In this document: piece by piece, positions 8,150-16,270 of the stretch
Position numbering within the stretch: the stretch's first letter is position 1
How the letters are laid out: each line of letters starts with the position of its first letter
Assembly: GCF_000428145.1 (NCBI RefSeq)
Contig: NZ_ATZJ01000021.1
Coordinates: 1 to 64,000 of the forward strand
DNA length: 64,000 nt
From: Chitinilyticum litopenaei DSM 21440
Lineage (GTDB): Bacteria > Pseudomonadota > Gammaproteobacteria > Burkholderiales > Chitinibacteraceae
Direction of reading: 5' to 3'
Translations under genes and position numbers: made by a program
The notes under the pieces: generated by a model
What the model saw: the letters and a program-made list of their open reading frames with translations, nothing else
What the model was told of the DNA's origin: nothing
Databases searched by the model: none

Positions 8150-11100
8150 GAATCACCTCGTGCACAAACAGCCCATCCAGTTCCTCGATCAGCGCGCGCG
8201 GTGGTTTGTCGGTGTGCACGCCGTGGCCGGCGCTGGCGTCGTCGGGGTTGAGCCCGCGCAGGAACAGGTAGATCGCGCCGCCAATGTGCGTGTCGTAGTC
8301 GTAATCGGCAATGCGCACCTGCAGCAAGCGATGCAGCGCCAGCAGGTAGAGCGTGTACTGCAGCTCGTAGCGGTGCTCGGCAATCGCGTGTTTCAGCGCT
8401 GGCGGCGCATAGTCGGCCAGGCTGTCGCCCAGATAGTTCGACTTGTAATCGAGCACGTAATAGCGCCCGGCGTGGCACAGTACCAGATCCATGAAGCCCT
8501 TGAGCATGCCCTTGAGCAGGCCAGCCTCCAGCGCGGGCCGCTGAATACCAATGAGTGTATTGGCTGTTACGCTTTTATCCAGTTTGGCTGTGGGGCAATA
8601 CCCTGCTGGTAGCCAGAATTCCATTTCCGGGCGCAGTTCGCTGCACTCGGCCAGTCGCAGCGGCGGCGCGTCGGGCAGGGCGATGGGGTGCGTGATGAAG
8701 CCCAGCAGCCAGTCGCCCAGCCTTTCGCCCCAGTCGGCCATCGCGCGGCGCTGGCAGAATTGCTGCACCTGCAGCCGTGTGCGCTCGCTGCGATCAGCAA
8801 GCTCGGCAAAGCCCTCGTTGGCGGCCCATTCCAGCAGCTCGTGCAGGAAGGTGCCGGGCACAGCGCCACGCGGAAATTCGCGCAGCAGCGAGGGAATCTG
8901 CGTGCTGGCTGCGGCGGCGCTTTCAGCCAGCAGTTCATCGAGCACCGCGTGCCGGGGGATGTCGGTCGGGTTGAACACGTGCCGAGTCTGTGTGCGTTCG
9001 CTGGTCAGCGCGCTGTAGCTGGCGATCCACCAGTCGCGTTCAATGCGGCCACTGAAGCGGCGCACGCTGCCGGGGCTGGTGCTGGGGTTGCCGGCCGCGA
9101 GCGGTGCGGCGGGGGCAGGCAGCGGCACGCAGTGCCAGTCGGGGCTGCCCAGCGCGGCAATTGCCTCGCGCACCGCCGTTTCACTGTCGAGCTTGCCGCC
9201 CAGCAGGTAGCCGATGGCGCTGCTGGGCAGTCCGGCGGCTTTTCTATGAAGGTACGGCGTCAGCCCTAGCCAGCAGGCTTCGCGCGCGCGCGTTAGCGCC
9301 ACATAGAGAATGCGCAGTGCTTCCTGTTCTTCGGCGGCCTTGCGCTGTGCCTTGGCAAAGTCGCCGGGCTGGATGTCGACGATGGTCTGGCCGTTGTGGT
9401 GGTAGCGCGCCGCGCCCTTGCCGCCCTCGCTGAAGCCGCCCATGCAGGGCAGGAAGACCAGCGGATACTCCAGCCCCTTGGACTTGTGGATGGTGATCAC
9501 CTGCACCAGCTCGGCATCGCTTTCCAGGCGCAGGATGTGCGCGTCGTTACTTGATTCGCTCGCGCGCTGCTCCTGCAGCCAGCGCAAGAGCGCGTGTTCG
9601 CCATCCAGCGTTTCGGCAGCGCTCTGCAGCAGCTCCGCCAGGTGCAGCACATTGGTCAGCATGCGCTCGCCACCGGGCAGCGGCAGCAGCCGCGCCGGCA
9701 GCGCGAAATCGGCGATGAGCCGGGTCAGCATCGGCAGCACGCCCTGCGCCTGCCACAGCTGGTGATACAGGCGAAAGCGCTCCAGGTCTTCTTCCCAGGC
9801 CAGTTCGTCGCTCTGCACGCGCACGATCTCGGCGTCGTCACGCCCCAGCAGCGGTGTGGCCAGCGCCGCGCGCACCAGCCGTTCGTCCTGCGGCGTGCAG
9901 GCGGCCTGCAGCCACAGCTGCACCTGCCAGGTTTCCCCGCTGTCGAAGACCGAGTCACGATCCGACAGGAACACCGAGCCGATGCGCAGTGCTGCAAGGT
10001 GCTCGCGCACCACCTGCGCCTCCTTGCGACTGCGCACCAGCACGGCGATGTCGCCGGCGGCGAGCGCCCGGCCCTTGAGGGTCATTCGACCCTCCGCCGC
10101 CAGCGTCAGCAGCCGCGCAATCTCGTTGGCGCAGGCGGCGCTCATGTGCTGCCGGTAGTCGTCCTGATTGTCCAGCACCGTGTCGCCGACCCAGCACTGC
10201 ATGGCGGGCAGCGGCGCACCGTCGAGCAGCAATTCACCCGCGCGGCCGGTATGGCCCACGGGGCTGAAGGGCAGGGCATTGGCTTCGTCCTTGCCGCAGG
10301 CAAAGGCGCCGGAATCCTGTTGCTCTCCAAATGCAAACAGCGCATTCACCGCCGCGATCATCGCCGCGCTTGAGCGGTAATTGGTGCCCAGCATCCACGG
10401 CACGCCGCCGGCCTCGCGCCGCGCGCGCAGGTAGGTGTGGATGTCGCCGCCGCGGAAGGCGTAAATCGCCTGTTTCGGATCGCCAATCATCACGAAACCA
10501 AGCCCCGTAGGAGCGAGCTTGCTCGCGATATCCGCCTGTTCGCGAGCAAGCTCGCTCCCACATAAAGGCGCATACACCCGCCGGAAAATCGCGTACTGGA
10601 TAGGGTCGGTATCCTGGAATTCGTCGATGAAGGCCACGGGGAATTGCTGGCGGATCAGCTGCGCCAGCTCATCGCCGCCGTCGGCATGCAGCGCGTCGTA
10701 AAGCTTCAGCAGCAGGTCGTCAAAGCCCAGCCGGGCGCGCTGCGCCTTGGCGCGTGCGATATGCGCGCGCACCCAGTCGGCGGCGTGCGCGTAGAGCTGC
10801 GGCAGCGGGATGGCGGGCTTGTTGCTCAGATGCCCGGCCAGCGCATCCAGCACGGCAAAGGCTTTGTGCTCGGGTGCCGCCTGGCCCTTGTTCAGCTTGA
10901 AGCCGTTGGCGCTGTACTTCTGCACCAGTTTGTCCGGCAGCGCCTGCGTGCCGGCCGCCCACTGTGCCAGTGCCGCCAGATCGGCATCCAGATTTGCCAG
11001 CTTGTACGATGCGCCATTCAGTCGCTTGCCCTCGATGGCGCTGGTCAGTGCATGAACGATGCCCGCTGCGTCGTCCTGCCAGTGCTGCTGCCAGGCGGCG

Positions 11101-11816
11101 CGCGCGGTGCTTTCCAGTGCCGGCAGCTGGCCTTGCCAGTCCTGCAGCTCGGCCAGCGGCGGGGCGTCAGGCGTCAGCGTGCTGCCGTTGGCCTGCCACA
11201 CCGTCTGCGGGGGCGTGCGCAGCAGATCACCCAGTTTCTTCAGGAAATCATCTGGCGTGCCGGTTTTTTCGCCAAGCAGCGTCAGCAGCAGACCCGCAGG
11301 TAGCGGGTAGAAAAACTGCCGCCAGAAATCGCGCACCGCCGTCGCCTGCAGCTCGCTCTCGTCCTGATCCAGCTCCAGTTCCAGCAGGCTGTTCGCGGCA
11401 AAGGCGTGCTCGCGCAGCATGCGGTAGCACCAGCTGTGGATGGTCGACACCGCCGCCTCGTCCATCCAGTCGGCCGCCAGCTCAAGCCGCGATACGTAGT
11501 CAGGGTATTGCTCTGCAGGCAATGATTGCAAAAGGCTACAGAGGAATACATCGCGTTCGTCTGCTTGCTTGTTGCGAAATGCCGCCGCCGCATCACGCAA
11601 TCGCGCGCGGATGCGCTCGGCCAGTTCCTTGGTCGCCGCATCGGTAAACGTCACCACCAGCACCTCGGGCGGCAGCCGCGCCTCGCAGCCGTGGCCCAGC
11701 ACCAGGCGCACATACAGCGCGGCAATCGTGTACGTCTTCCCCGTGCCGGCGCTGGCCTCGATCAGGTTCATGCCGGAAAGCGGGAAGGAAAGCAGATCAA
11801 GCGGGCGAGGGGTCAT
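8142..11816 (-). CDS. recB: Exodeoxyribonuclease V beta subunit, RecB helicase-nuclease
   Basis: RecB is the 3'-5' helicase and nuclease subunit of RecBCD. The product is about 1224 residues, full length. Walker A (EASAGTGKT) is at residues 19-27, IDEFQDTDP near 397, GDPKQAIYAFRGGD near 445 and the nuclease motif VLDYKSNYLGD near 1120. Three palindromic repeats lie in frame within the gene: a REP pair between IDEFQDTDP and GDPKQ that adds about 20 residues (including SELAREQADIASKLAP), and two GGGTAT palindromes near residues 90-105 and 1072-1087. No recC is found upstream, where it is usual. The protein appears intact, but a load on the ATPase core is possible. Confidence 0.93.
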   Translation of the reverse strand: MTPRPLDLLSFPLSGMNLIEASAGTGKTYTIAALYVRLVLGHGCEARLPPEVLVVTFTDAATKELAERIRARLRDAAAAFRNKQADERDVFLCSLLQSLPAEQYPDYVSRLELAADWMDEAAVSTIHSWCYRMLREHAFAANSLLELELDQDESELQATAVRDFWRQFFYPLPAGLLLTLLGEKTGTPDDFLKKLGDLLRTPPQTVWQANGSTLTPDAPPLAELQDWQGQLPALESTARAAWQQHWQDDAAGIVHALTSAIEGKRLNGASYKLANLDADLAALAQWAAGTQALPDKLVQKYSANGFKLNKGQAAPEHKAFAVLDALAGHLSNKPAIPLPQLYAHAADWVRAHIARAKAQRARLGFDDLLLKLYDALHADGGDELAQLIRQQFPVAFIDEFQDTDPIQYAIFRRVYAPLCGSELAREQADIASKLAPTGLGFVMIGDPKQAIYAFRGGDIHTYLRARREAGGVPWMLGTNYRSSAAMIAAVNALFAFGEQQDSGAFACGKDEANALPFSPVGHTGRAGELLLDGAPLPAMQCWVGDTVLDNQDDYRQHMSAACANEIARLLTLAAEGRMTLKGRALAAGDIAVLVRSRKEAQVVREHLAALRIGSVFLSDRDSVFDSGETWQVQLWLQAACTPQDERLVRAALATPLLGRDDAEIVRVQSDELAWEEDLERFRLYHQLWQAQGVLPMLTRLIADFALPARLLPLPGGERMLTNVLHLAELLQSAAETLDGEHALLRWLQEQRASESSNDAHILRLESDAELVQVITIHKSKGLEYPLVFLPCMGGFSEGGKGAARYHHNGQTIVDIQPGDFAKAQRKAAEEQEALRILYVALTRAREACWLGLTPYLHRKAAGLPSSAIGYLLGGKLDSETAVREAIAALGSPDWHCVPLPAPAAPLAAGNPSTSPGSVRRFSGRIERDWWIASYSALTSERTQTRHVFNPTDIPRHAVLDELLAESAAAASTQIPSLLREFPRGAVPGTFLHELLEWAANEGFAELADRSERTRLQVQQFCQRRAMADWGERLGDWLLGFITHPIALPDAPPLRLAECSELRPEMEFWLPAGYCPTAKLDKSVTANTLIGIQRPALEAGLLKGMLKGFMDLVLCHAGRYYVLDYKSNYLGDSLADYAPPALKHAIAEHRYELQYTLYLLALHRLLQVRIADYDYDTHIGGAIYLFLRGLNPDDASAGHGVHTDKPPRALIEELDGLFVHEVIHA
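8556..8603. repeat. GGGTAT-tipped palindrome inside recB (3' part)
   Basis: These 48 bp equal exactly 16 codons on the recB strand, starting GGGTATTGCCCCACAGCC and ending CAGCCAATACA. They encode GYCPTAKLDKSVTANT just before the nuclease domain. Frame is kept. Confidence 0.75.
10507..10560. repeat. REP pair inside recB
   Basis: Two inverted copies of GAGCGAGCTTGCTCGCGA separated by about 11 bp match the REP pairs at 31.4, 32.0, 41.8 and 47.3 kb. On the recB strand they read through in frame as GSELAREQADIASKLAPTG, between two conserved helicase motifs. Confidence 0.9.
11503..11550. repeat. GGGTAT-tipped palindrome inside recB (5' part)
   Basis: A 48-bp unit starts GGGTATTGCTCTGCAGGC and ends GGCTACAGAGGAATACA. 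It is in frame in recB, encoding roughly VFLCSLLQSLPAEQYP in the N-terminal helicase region. Confidence 0.7.
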
Positions 11817-11929
11817 GGGCGGAGTGTCGCAAGGGGCACAAACTCTCGTCGAGATTTGTGCCCTAGAAATCGGTTCAGAAGTGGACGGCTTAGTTGTTCT
11901 CTGATGGGGTTCGCTTTGTTCAAGCCGGT

Positions 11930-12691
11930 CTAAGCGCCAGCTTCTTCGATGATTTGCTGATAACGCCGATTGAAAATAGCGATGTCGCGGAGCTGTTTCG
12001 TTGACAGAAAAGGAGTGGGTATTTGTTCAAAGTATTTTTTTGCAAGCTGCATGATGTGCTTATTGGCTTTGCCATACTGTGGGTCGCCTTTGTGGCGGAA
12101 TAAATCCATTCCCCAGGCAAAGAGTTGCTCAAACGATGGATCGGGATTGAGTTGGCGGTGCTCCGCTTCAATGTTAAGTGCCAATTCTTGATCAATGCCG
12201 TCAAGCTCTTGCGTAGTGCGAATATAAAATTCTTCGTCTGGCGTAAAGCCATTTGATTGAAGATTTTGCAGCAGGTCTGCAAATAGGTTGTCGATATTTT
12301 CGAACAAAACTGAGAATTCGTGCAGCTCAATGTCGATGTTGCCGATGAGCCCTGTTTCAAGATCAATAACAGTCGCGGAGTCCATCTGTTCAATGTAGGC
12401 CACAATCGGAACGTAGCAGTCTTTTATCCAGTCAAGGTCGTATTGTTCCTTTGTGTCAAGAAGGATTTTTTGTGCTCTCAAAGCATCTTCAAACGAGAGC
12501 CAGTTCCCATCCTCTTGGAAAAGAAAGTCGGAATTTCCTTTCTGACCATTGAAGTGACGATAGTATTCACGAAGATTGTCCGGCCATGAGGCAGGGGTGT
12601 CAGATGTTCCGCAATTTAACGAATCATGGACTTTGCAGGCGTTGATTTTTAGCCATTCTGCAATTTCTTCGATTATATGAGTTTTAGACAT
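11930..12691 (-). CDS. SMI1/KNR4 (SUKH)-like protein
   Basis: The product is about 253 residues from ATG 12691 (MSKTHIIEEIAEWLKINA). The middle carries SUKH-like features: LREYYRHFNGQ, LSFEDALRAQKILL and ATVIDLETGLIGNID. Proteins of this superfamily are frequently immunity proteins against contact-dependent or polymorphic toxins, but some are housekeeping. The gene is visibly richer in A and T than its neighbours, suggesting horizontal arrival. No toxin gene is adjacent; RAYT elements and recB flank it. An orphan immunity gene is the leading reading, held with moderate confidence. Confidence 0.65.
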   Translation of the reverse strand: MSKTHIIEEIAEWLKINACKVHDSLNCGTSDTPASWPDNLREYYRHFNGQKGNSDFLFQEDGNWLSFEDALRAQKILLDTKEQYDLDWIKDCYVPIVAYIEQMDSATVIDLETGLIGNIDIELHEFSVLFENIDNLFADLLQNLQSNGFTPDEEFYIRTTQELDGIDQELALNIEAEHRQLNPDPSFEQLFAWGMDLFRHKGDPQYGKANKHIMQLAKKYFEQIPTPFLSTKQLRDIAIFNRRYQQIIEEAGA

Positions 12692-12719
12692 GAAAATATC
12701 AGATCCTAGCTCGCAGCTC

Positions 12720-13365
12720 GTAGGTTGGGTTGAGCGCAGCGAAGCCCAACATGGCTCCCGCGCGGCTGTCATTCGCCAAATTCACCATCCATCTCCCCGC
12801 CATGCTCCCAATCTTCCGGCAAGATGCCCGCAGGGATATAGCGGTGGATTGATGAATGTGGCCAGGCGCTGGCTGTGCTGACCTGACCATGTTTTACCGG
12901 ATTGTGGTGGGTGTAGTCGATGTGGCGATTCAGGTCGTTGGCGTCGTGCAACTGCTGTTCCCAATAGCGCCGCAGCCAGATGCCGCGCTCGCGTTTGCTC
13001 TGGCGTGATGCGCCGATGCGCTCGCCACGGGCGATCGGGCGGGAAAACGGCGATTTGATCAGTGCCCAGCGCAGCGGGCAATCCCGGTCGCCTTCGGGTA
13101 ACGTCCAGATGCAGTGCAGGTGCTCGGGCAGCACAACCATCGCGTCAATCATGAACGGGTGGCGCTGGCGAACCAGCCGGACAGCCTGTCGCAATACGGC
13201 TATGTGTTCGACGAGCAGGGCGCTGCGCCGGTCGGCGAGCGCCGCCGTGAAGAAATGCGACGCGCCGGCGGTTTGCAAGCGGCGGTAGGGCATGGTGGCA
13301 TGGGTGTTCCTTCTGGCTGATTTGGCGCGGAAATGTTGGGTTTCGCTGCGCTCAACCCAACCCAC
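12720..13365 (-). mobile_element. RAYT unit, complete copy
   Basis: The unit is bounded by inverted palindromes: TAGGTTGGGTTGAGCGCAGC... (12720-12752) and its mirror TTTCGCTGCGCTCAACCCAA (inside 13333-13365). It contains one REP-associated tyrosine transposase gene. A second unit of the same kind, internally deleted, sits at 14256-14574 in the same orientation, so the SDR gene lies between two direct copies. Confidence 0.8.
12769..13293 (-). CDS. REP-associated tyrosine transposase (RAYT)
   Basis: This is a single-strand DNA endonuclease of the TnpA_REP/Y1 HUH type that acts on flanking palindromes. The product is about 174 residues. The HUH pair is in VVLPEHLHCIWTLPEGD (residues ~77-93), WLRRYWEQQLHDANDLN follows near 125, and the catalytic Tyr is expected in HIDYTHHNPVKHG (~143-155), all in the normal order. 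The start MPYRRLQTAG is usual for this subfamily. The 5' flanking palindrome overlaps the longer open frame upstream, which is not part of the protein. The gene appears intact. Confidence 0.85.
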   Translation of the reverse strand: MPYRRLQTAGASHFFTAALADRRSALLVEHIAVLRQAVRLVRQRHPFMIDAMVVLPEHLHCIWTLPEGDRDCPLRWALIKSPFSRPIARGERIGASRQSKRERGIWLRRYWEQQLHDANDLNRHIDYTHHNPVKHGQVSTASAWPHSSIHRYIPAGILPEDWEHGGEMDGEFGE

Positions 13366-13395
13366 AGGGCATGGCCGGAAACGGACAGTAAGTTG

Positions 13396-14226
13396 TCAAG
13401 TCTCTGAAGCAGTCTTCGGAGTAGCGACAGTCCCGGCCAGGATGCCACCATCGATGTTCAGTTCCGATCCATTCATGTAGGCCGCCTCGTCAGAAGCGAG
13501 CATAACGGCCACAGCCGCTACTTCCTCCGGACGGCCGAAGCGTCGCATCGGGCAGTCCTGCACGAATTCGCGCATCCTGATTTCACGTTCGGGCCCTTCC
13601 CCGAGCATTGGCTCCCACATGGGAGTCAGGATGGCCGCCGGGTGAATCGAGTTGCAACGGATTGGCAAACCCTGTTCGGCGCAGTATAGCGCCACGGTTT
13701 TGGTGTGGTTGCGCACGGCCGCTTTCGATGACGCATAAGCCGCCGCTGCAGGAATGCCGACCAGGCCGGAACGGGAGGAAATATTGATGATCGCCCCGAC
13801 GCTCGCCGAACGGCGCATGGCCTGAATGGCCTGCTTGCAGCCAAGGAAGACGCCGTCGAGGTTAGTACGATGCACTGCATGCCAATCCATTAGTGAGGCA
13901 TGCTCCGGATCATGCACAAAACAACCCTCCTCGAAGCCCGTAATACCCGCGTTATTGACGAGCACGTTCAAGACGGCACATTCCTCGATAATCTGCGCCA
14001 TGACAGACTGCCATTGACCTTCGTCTCGCACGTCGAGGTGAAGATAGCGCGCCTGTTCGCCGAGGCTGGCGGCCATTTCCTGACCCAGGGCATCATCAAT
14101 GTCGGTCAGATAGACAAAAGCGCCGTTCTCGACAAAGGCGGTGGCAATTGCAGACCCGATTCCGCGCGCTGCACCGGTGACCAAGGCGGTCTTGCCCTCG
14201 AGTCGTTTCATCATGTTGTTCCTCAT
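13396..14226 (-). CDS. Short-chain dehydrogenase/reductase
   Basis: An NAD(P)-dependent oxidoreductase of the classical SDR family, about 276 residues. It has TGAARGIG cofactor loop (near 17-24), acidic TDID after beta 2 (suggesting NAD rather than NADP), LVNNAGITG, the catalytic Ser in INISSRSG, Y-x3-K as YASSK, and the closing NIDGG. Substrate cannot be told. ATG codons at positions 1, 5 and 6 are all possible starts. It is flanked on both sides by RAYT units in direct orientation and has no co-directional partner, so it may have been carried or duplicated into place by that pair. Confidence 0.85.
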   Translation of the reverse strand: MRNNMMKRLEGKTALVTGAARGIGSAIATAFVENGAFVYLTDIDDALGQEMAASLGEQARYLHLDVRDEGQWQSVMAQIIEECAVLNVLVNNAGITGFEEGCFVHDPEHASLMDWHAVHRTNLDGVFLGCKQAIQAMRRSASVGAIINISSRSGLVGIPAAAAYASSKAAVRNHTKTVALYCAEQGLPIRCNSIHPAAILTPMWEPMLGEGPEREIRMREFVQDCPMRRFGRPEEVAAVAVMLASDEAAYMNGSELNIDGGILAGTVATPKTASET

Positions 14227-14255
14227 GGAGACTTAGCGTTTTGGCTCGTAGCTCG

Positions 14256-14574
14256 TAGCTAGGGTTGAGCGCAGCGAAGCCCAACATGGCTCCCGCGCGG
14301 CTGTCATTCGCCAAATTCACCATCCGTCTCCCCGTCATGCTCCCAATCTTCCGGCAAGATGCCCGCACGGATATAGCGGTGGATTGACGAGTGCGGCCAG
14401 GCGCTGGCTGTGCTGACCAGACCATGTTTTACCGGATTGTGGTGGATGTAGTCGATGTGGCGATTCAGGTCGTTGGCGTCGTGCAACTGCTGTTCCCAAT
14501 AGCGCCGCAGCCAGATGCCGCGCTCGCGTTTGCTCTGGCGCGGAAATGTTGGGCTTCGCTGCGCTCAACCCAAG
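14256..14574 (-). repeat. RAYT unit, internally deleted copy
   Basis: It is near-identical to the complete unit at 12.7-13.4 kb at both ends: TTGAGCGCAGCGAAGCCCAA at 14265-14284, and GTTGGGCTTCGCTGCGCTCA near 14548-14567. About 320 bp of the transposase gene are missing. The junction falls at TGGCG, which is present at both ends of the lost segment in the complete copy (near 13000 and 13323), so the deletion is explained by a 5-base microhomology. Confidence 0.85.
14304..14540 (-). pseudogene. RAYT remnant (C-terminal part)
   Basis: The remaining reading frame covers SKRERGIWLRRYWEQQLHDA, HIDYIHHNPVKHG and the C-terminal tail ending DGEFGE, almost identical to the complete RAYT. The whole N-terminal half with the HUH motif (PEHLH) is gone, so it cannot be catalytic. 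The tail differs from the complete copy by a few residues (IHHNPVKHGLV versus THHNPVKHGQV), giving a measure of time since duplication. Confidence 0.85.
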
Positions 14575-14592
14575 CTGCGTGTTGCCGCCTGT

Positions 14593-15414
14593 TTATTGAC
14601 GGGCTTCCCGCAGTGCTTCCTGGTGCGATTGGCTATTCAACAAACGCCAGCCTGCGCTTTCTGCATCGAGGGTGAGGGTAGCAGGCCCGTCCTTGTTGCG
14701 TTGTTGGTTGAAGGTGATTAGCCATACCTTGTCAGCGCGTGTTATTTCATGGCGCTGCCAGTCAGTGGAGTAGCCGTCCATATCGGCAATATGCCACTTC
14801 GCGTGGCAGAGCGCCGCCTCTTTGGTGGTGACCGGCGGCGGTGGGCAGCCGTTGTGGGTGAGCAGATACTGGTCGAAGGCGGCGCGGCCTTCGATGCGGT
14901 GCTCTGGTGCCATTACCAGATTACCCTTGCTGTCCATCAGTCCGCATTGCCCACCCTTGCGCAGCCTGATTTCACCTTGTTTTTCCTCGGTGAATGGGCC
15001 ATTGCATACTTTGAAATGTCCGTGTGCATGGTAGGCAAGCCAGTCAAAGCCGGGGCGCAGCACGATATCCAGCTTTTCGTTGATCAGCACCATCTTGTTC
15101 TCGACCAGGCCGCTGGCCAAGCCTTTTTCGAAATAATCACACCCGTTGTCGAAAACGACCGTTCGCTGTGACCGTCCGCTTTTATGGAGGTAAAACGCGC
15201 CTTGGGGGGAAAGGATGCAGGCCAGTCCCTTCTTGTCATAAGCGATATTTCCGGCATGCTGCTTCCCGATTCTGAAGCGGTCCCCTTCGATCACACCACA
15301 GTCCGTGAACTGATCCAGGCTTCCTCCATCCCTTTTACTGGGATAAAGGCATGATTCTTCGGCGTAAGCGGCGGCAGAAAAAAGCAGGAATGCCAGAGCA
15401 AGCACCTCTTTCAT
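14593..15414 (-). CDS. Exported WG-repeat-like protein
   Basis: The product is about 273 residues with a signal peptide (MKEVLALAFLLFSAAAYA) and several Cys residues in the mature part (SCLYPSK, TDCGVIEG, LACILS, NGCDYF), probably periplasmic. Blocks such as GLACILSPQGAFYLHKSG and GGQCGLMDSKGNLVM resemble WG/KWG beta-repeat units. No catalytic motif is seen. ATG 15412-15414 is chosen because it begins the signal peptide; the longer open frame upstream runs into a decayed RAYT-unit end and is not believed. Function is unknown. Confidence 0.65.
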   Translation of the reverse strand: MKEVLALAFLLFSAAAYAEESCLYPSKRDGGSLDQFTDCGVIEGDRFRIGKQHAGNIAYDKKGLACILSPQGAFYLHKSGRSQRTVVFDNGCDYFEKGLASGLVENKMVLINEKLDIVLRPGFDWLAYHAHGHFKVCNGPFTEEKQGEIRLRKGGQCGLMDSKGNLVMAPEHRIEGRAAFDQYLLTHNGCPPPPVTTKEAALCHAKWHIADMDGYSTDWQRHEITRADKVWLITFNQQRNKDGPATLTLDAESAGWRLLNSQSHQEALREARQ

Positions 15415-15550
15415 TGGAACATGTCCTTGGATTGAATTCCCGTAATGGCTTGTGATGGGACAGTGGCGGATATCATCAATCCGCAGCGCCGCAGTCCGCC
15501 GCTGGCGTATCGGCGCCTTGCCAGCCATCCCATCACCCGCTCGTCGCTTG

Positions 15551-15580
15551 GCTTGAGCATAACGAAGCCCGACATGGTTC
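15551..15580. repeat. Decayed end of a RAYT-type unit
   Basis: The sequence CGAAGCCCGACATGG with flanking TTGAGC-TAA matches the left end of the RAYT units (CGAAGCCCAACATGG) with several changes, including the following TTCCCGGGCG. It is probably an old relic. No transposase frame remains. Confidence 0.5.
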
Positions 15581-15608
15581 CCGGGCGAATGGCATTTGCC
15601 AAATGCCA

Positions 15609-15962
15609 TCAGGCCGGAAAGTGTCGCTTCACCAGCCACTTGGCCAGCGCGAACAGGCCAAATACCGCGCAGAAGGACAGCAGCGCATCAATCCAGCCTG
15701 GCATGCCGGCGTCGCCGGGCGCGACGCGGCCGGTATGCATATGGTATTGCCGCTGTTGCGCGCGCTCGACATAGCCCAGCGAGGCAAAATCCATCGCCAG
15801 CGTGGGCAGGCGCAGCTCGGGCAGCTCCTCCATCCCGGCGGTGATCGACACCCGCTCTCCCGCTGTGGATGCGAGCCGGCTGGCGAAGCCGATGACGACG
15901 TTGGCGATCAGCAGGAAAAAGGCGAACAGCAGTGCGCTGAGCAGTTTTTGTTTCTGGGTCAT
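15609..15962 (-). CDS. Small membrane protein of unknown function
   Basis: The product is about 117 residues with hydrophobic spans near residues 6-28 (LLSALLFAFFLLIANVVIGF) and 91-110 (ALLSFCAVFGLFALAKWLV), and a soluble loop of about 60 residues between them. It is presumably an inner-membrane protein. No family is recognised. It stands alone, with a decayed repeat downstream and a GGGTAT palindrome upstream. Confidence 0.6.
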   Translation of the reverse strand: MTQKQKLLSALLFAFFLLIANVVIGFASRLASTAGERVSITAGMEELPELRLPTLAMDFASLGYVERAQQRQYHMHTGRVAPGDAGMPGWIDALLSFCAVFGLFALAKWLVKRHFPA

Positions 15963-16270
15963 GGCGATGTCCGGTTTGGGAAGGAAGAGGGCTGCGGAAA
16001 ACGGTGCAGTTTTACCTGATCGCCGGGTGGCTGGTCTACAAATTTGGCAAGCATTTTGTCAGGGTGTGGCGGGCTTGGCGGGATTGATTGCCGGGAAGCC
16101 GTTTGCTGCAGCAGCGCTGGCTGCCTTGGCAAGATGCGCGTTGTCACAGGATGGACTGCCGAGTTGGCGATCTGATCAGGTGGATTTATTGGGTATATGA
16201 CTGTTACCAATTGAATGAAATGGCTACAGCTCATTACATTGATGGGTATGTGCTGTCGGCGAAACAAAGA
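15963..16270. other. Gene-free interval
   Basis: About 300 bases lie between two leftward genes. They hold one GGGTAT palindrome (16191-16238) and the presumed promoter of the membrane protein gene. I see no gene. Confidence 0.5.
16191..16238. repeat. GGGTAT-tipped palindrome, intergenic copy
   Basis: It starts GGGTATATGACTGTTACCA, with AATGAAATGGCTACAG in the second half and ends TCATTACA. The arms are imperfect but follow the family pattern. Confidence 0.55.
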
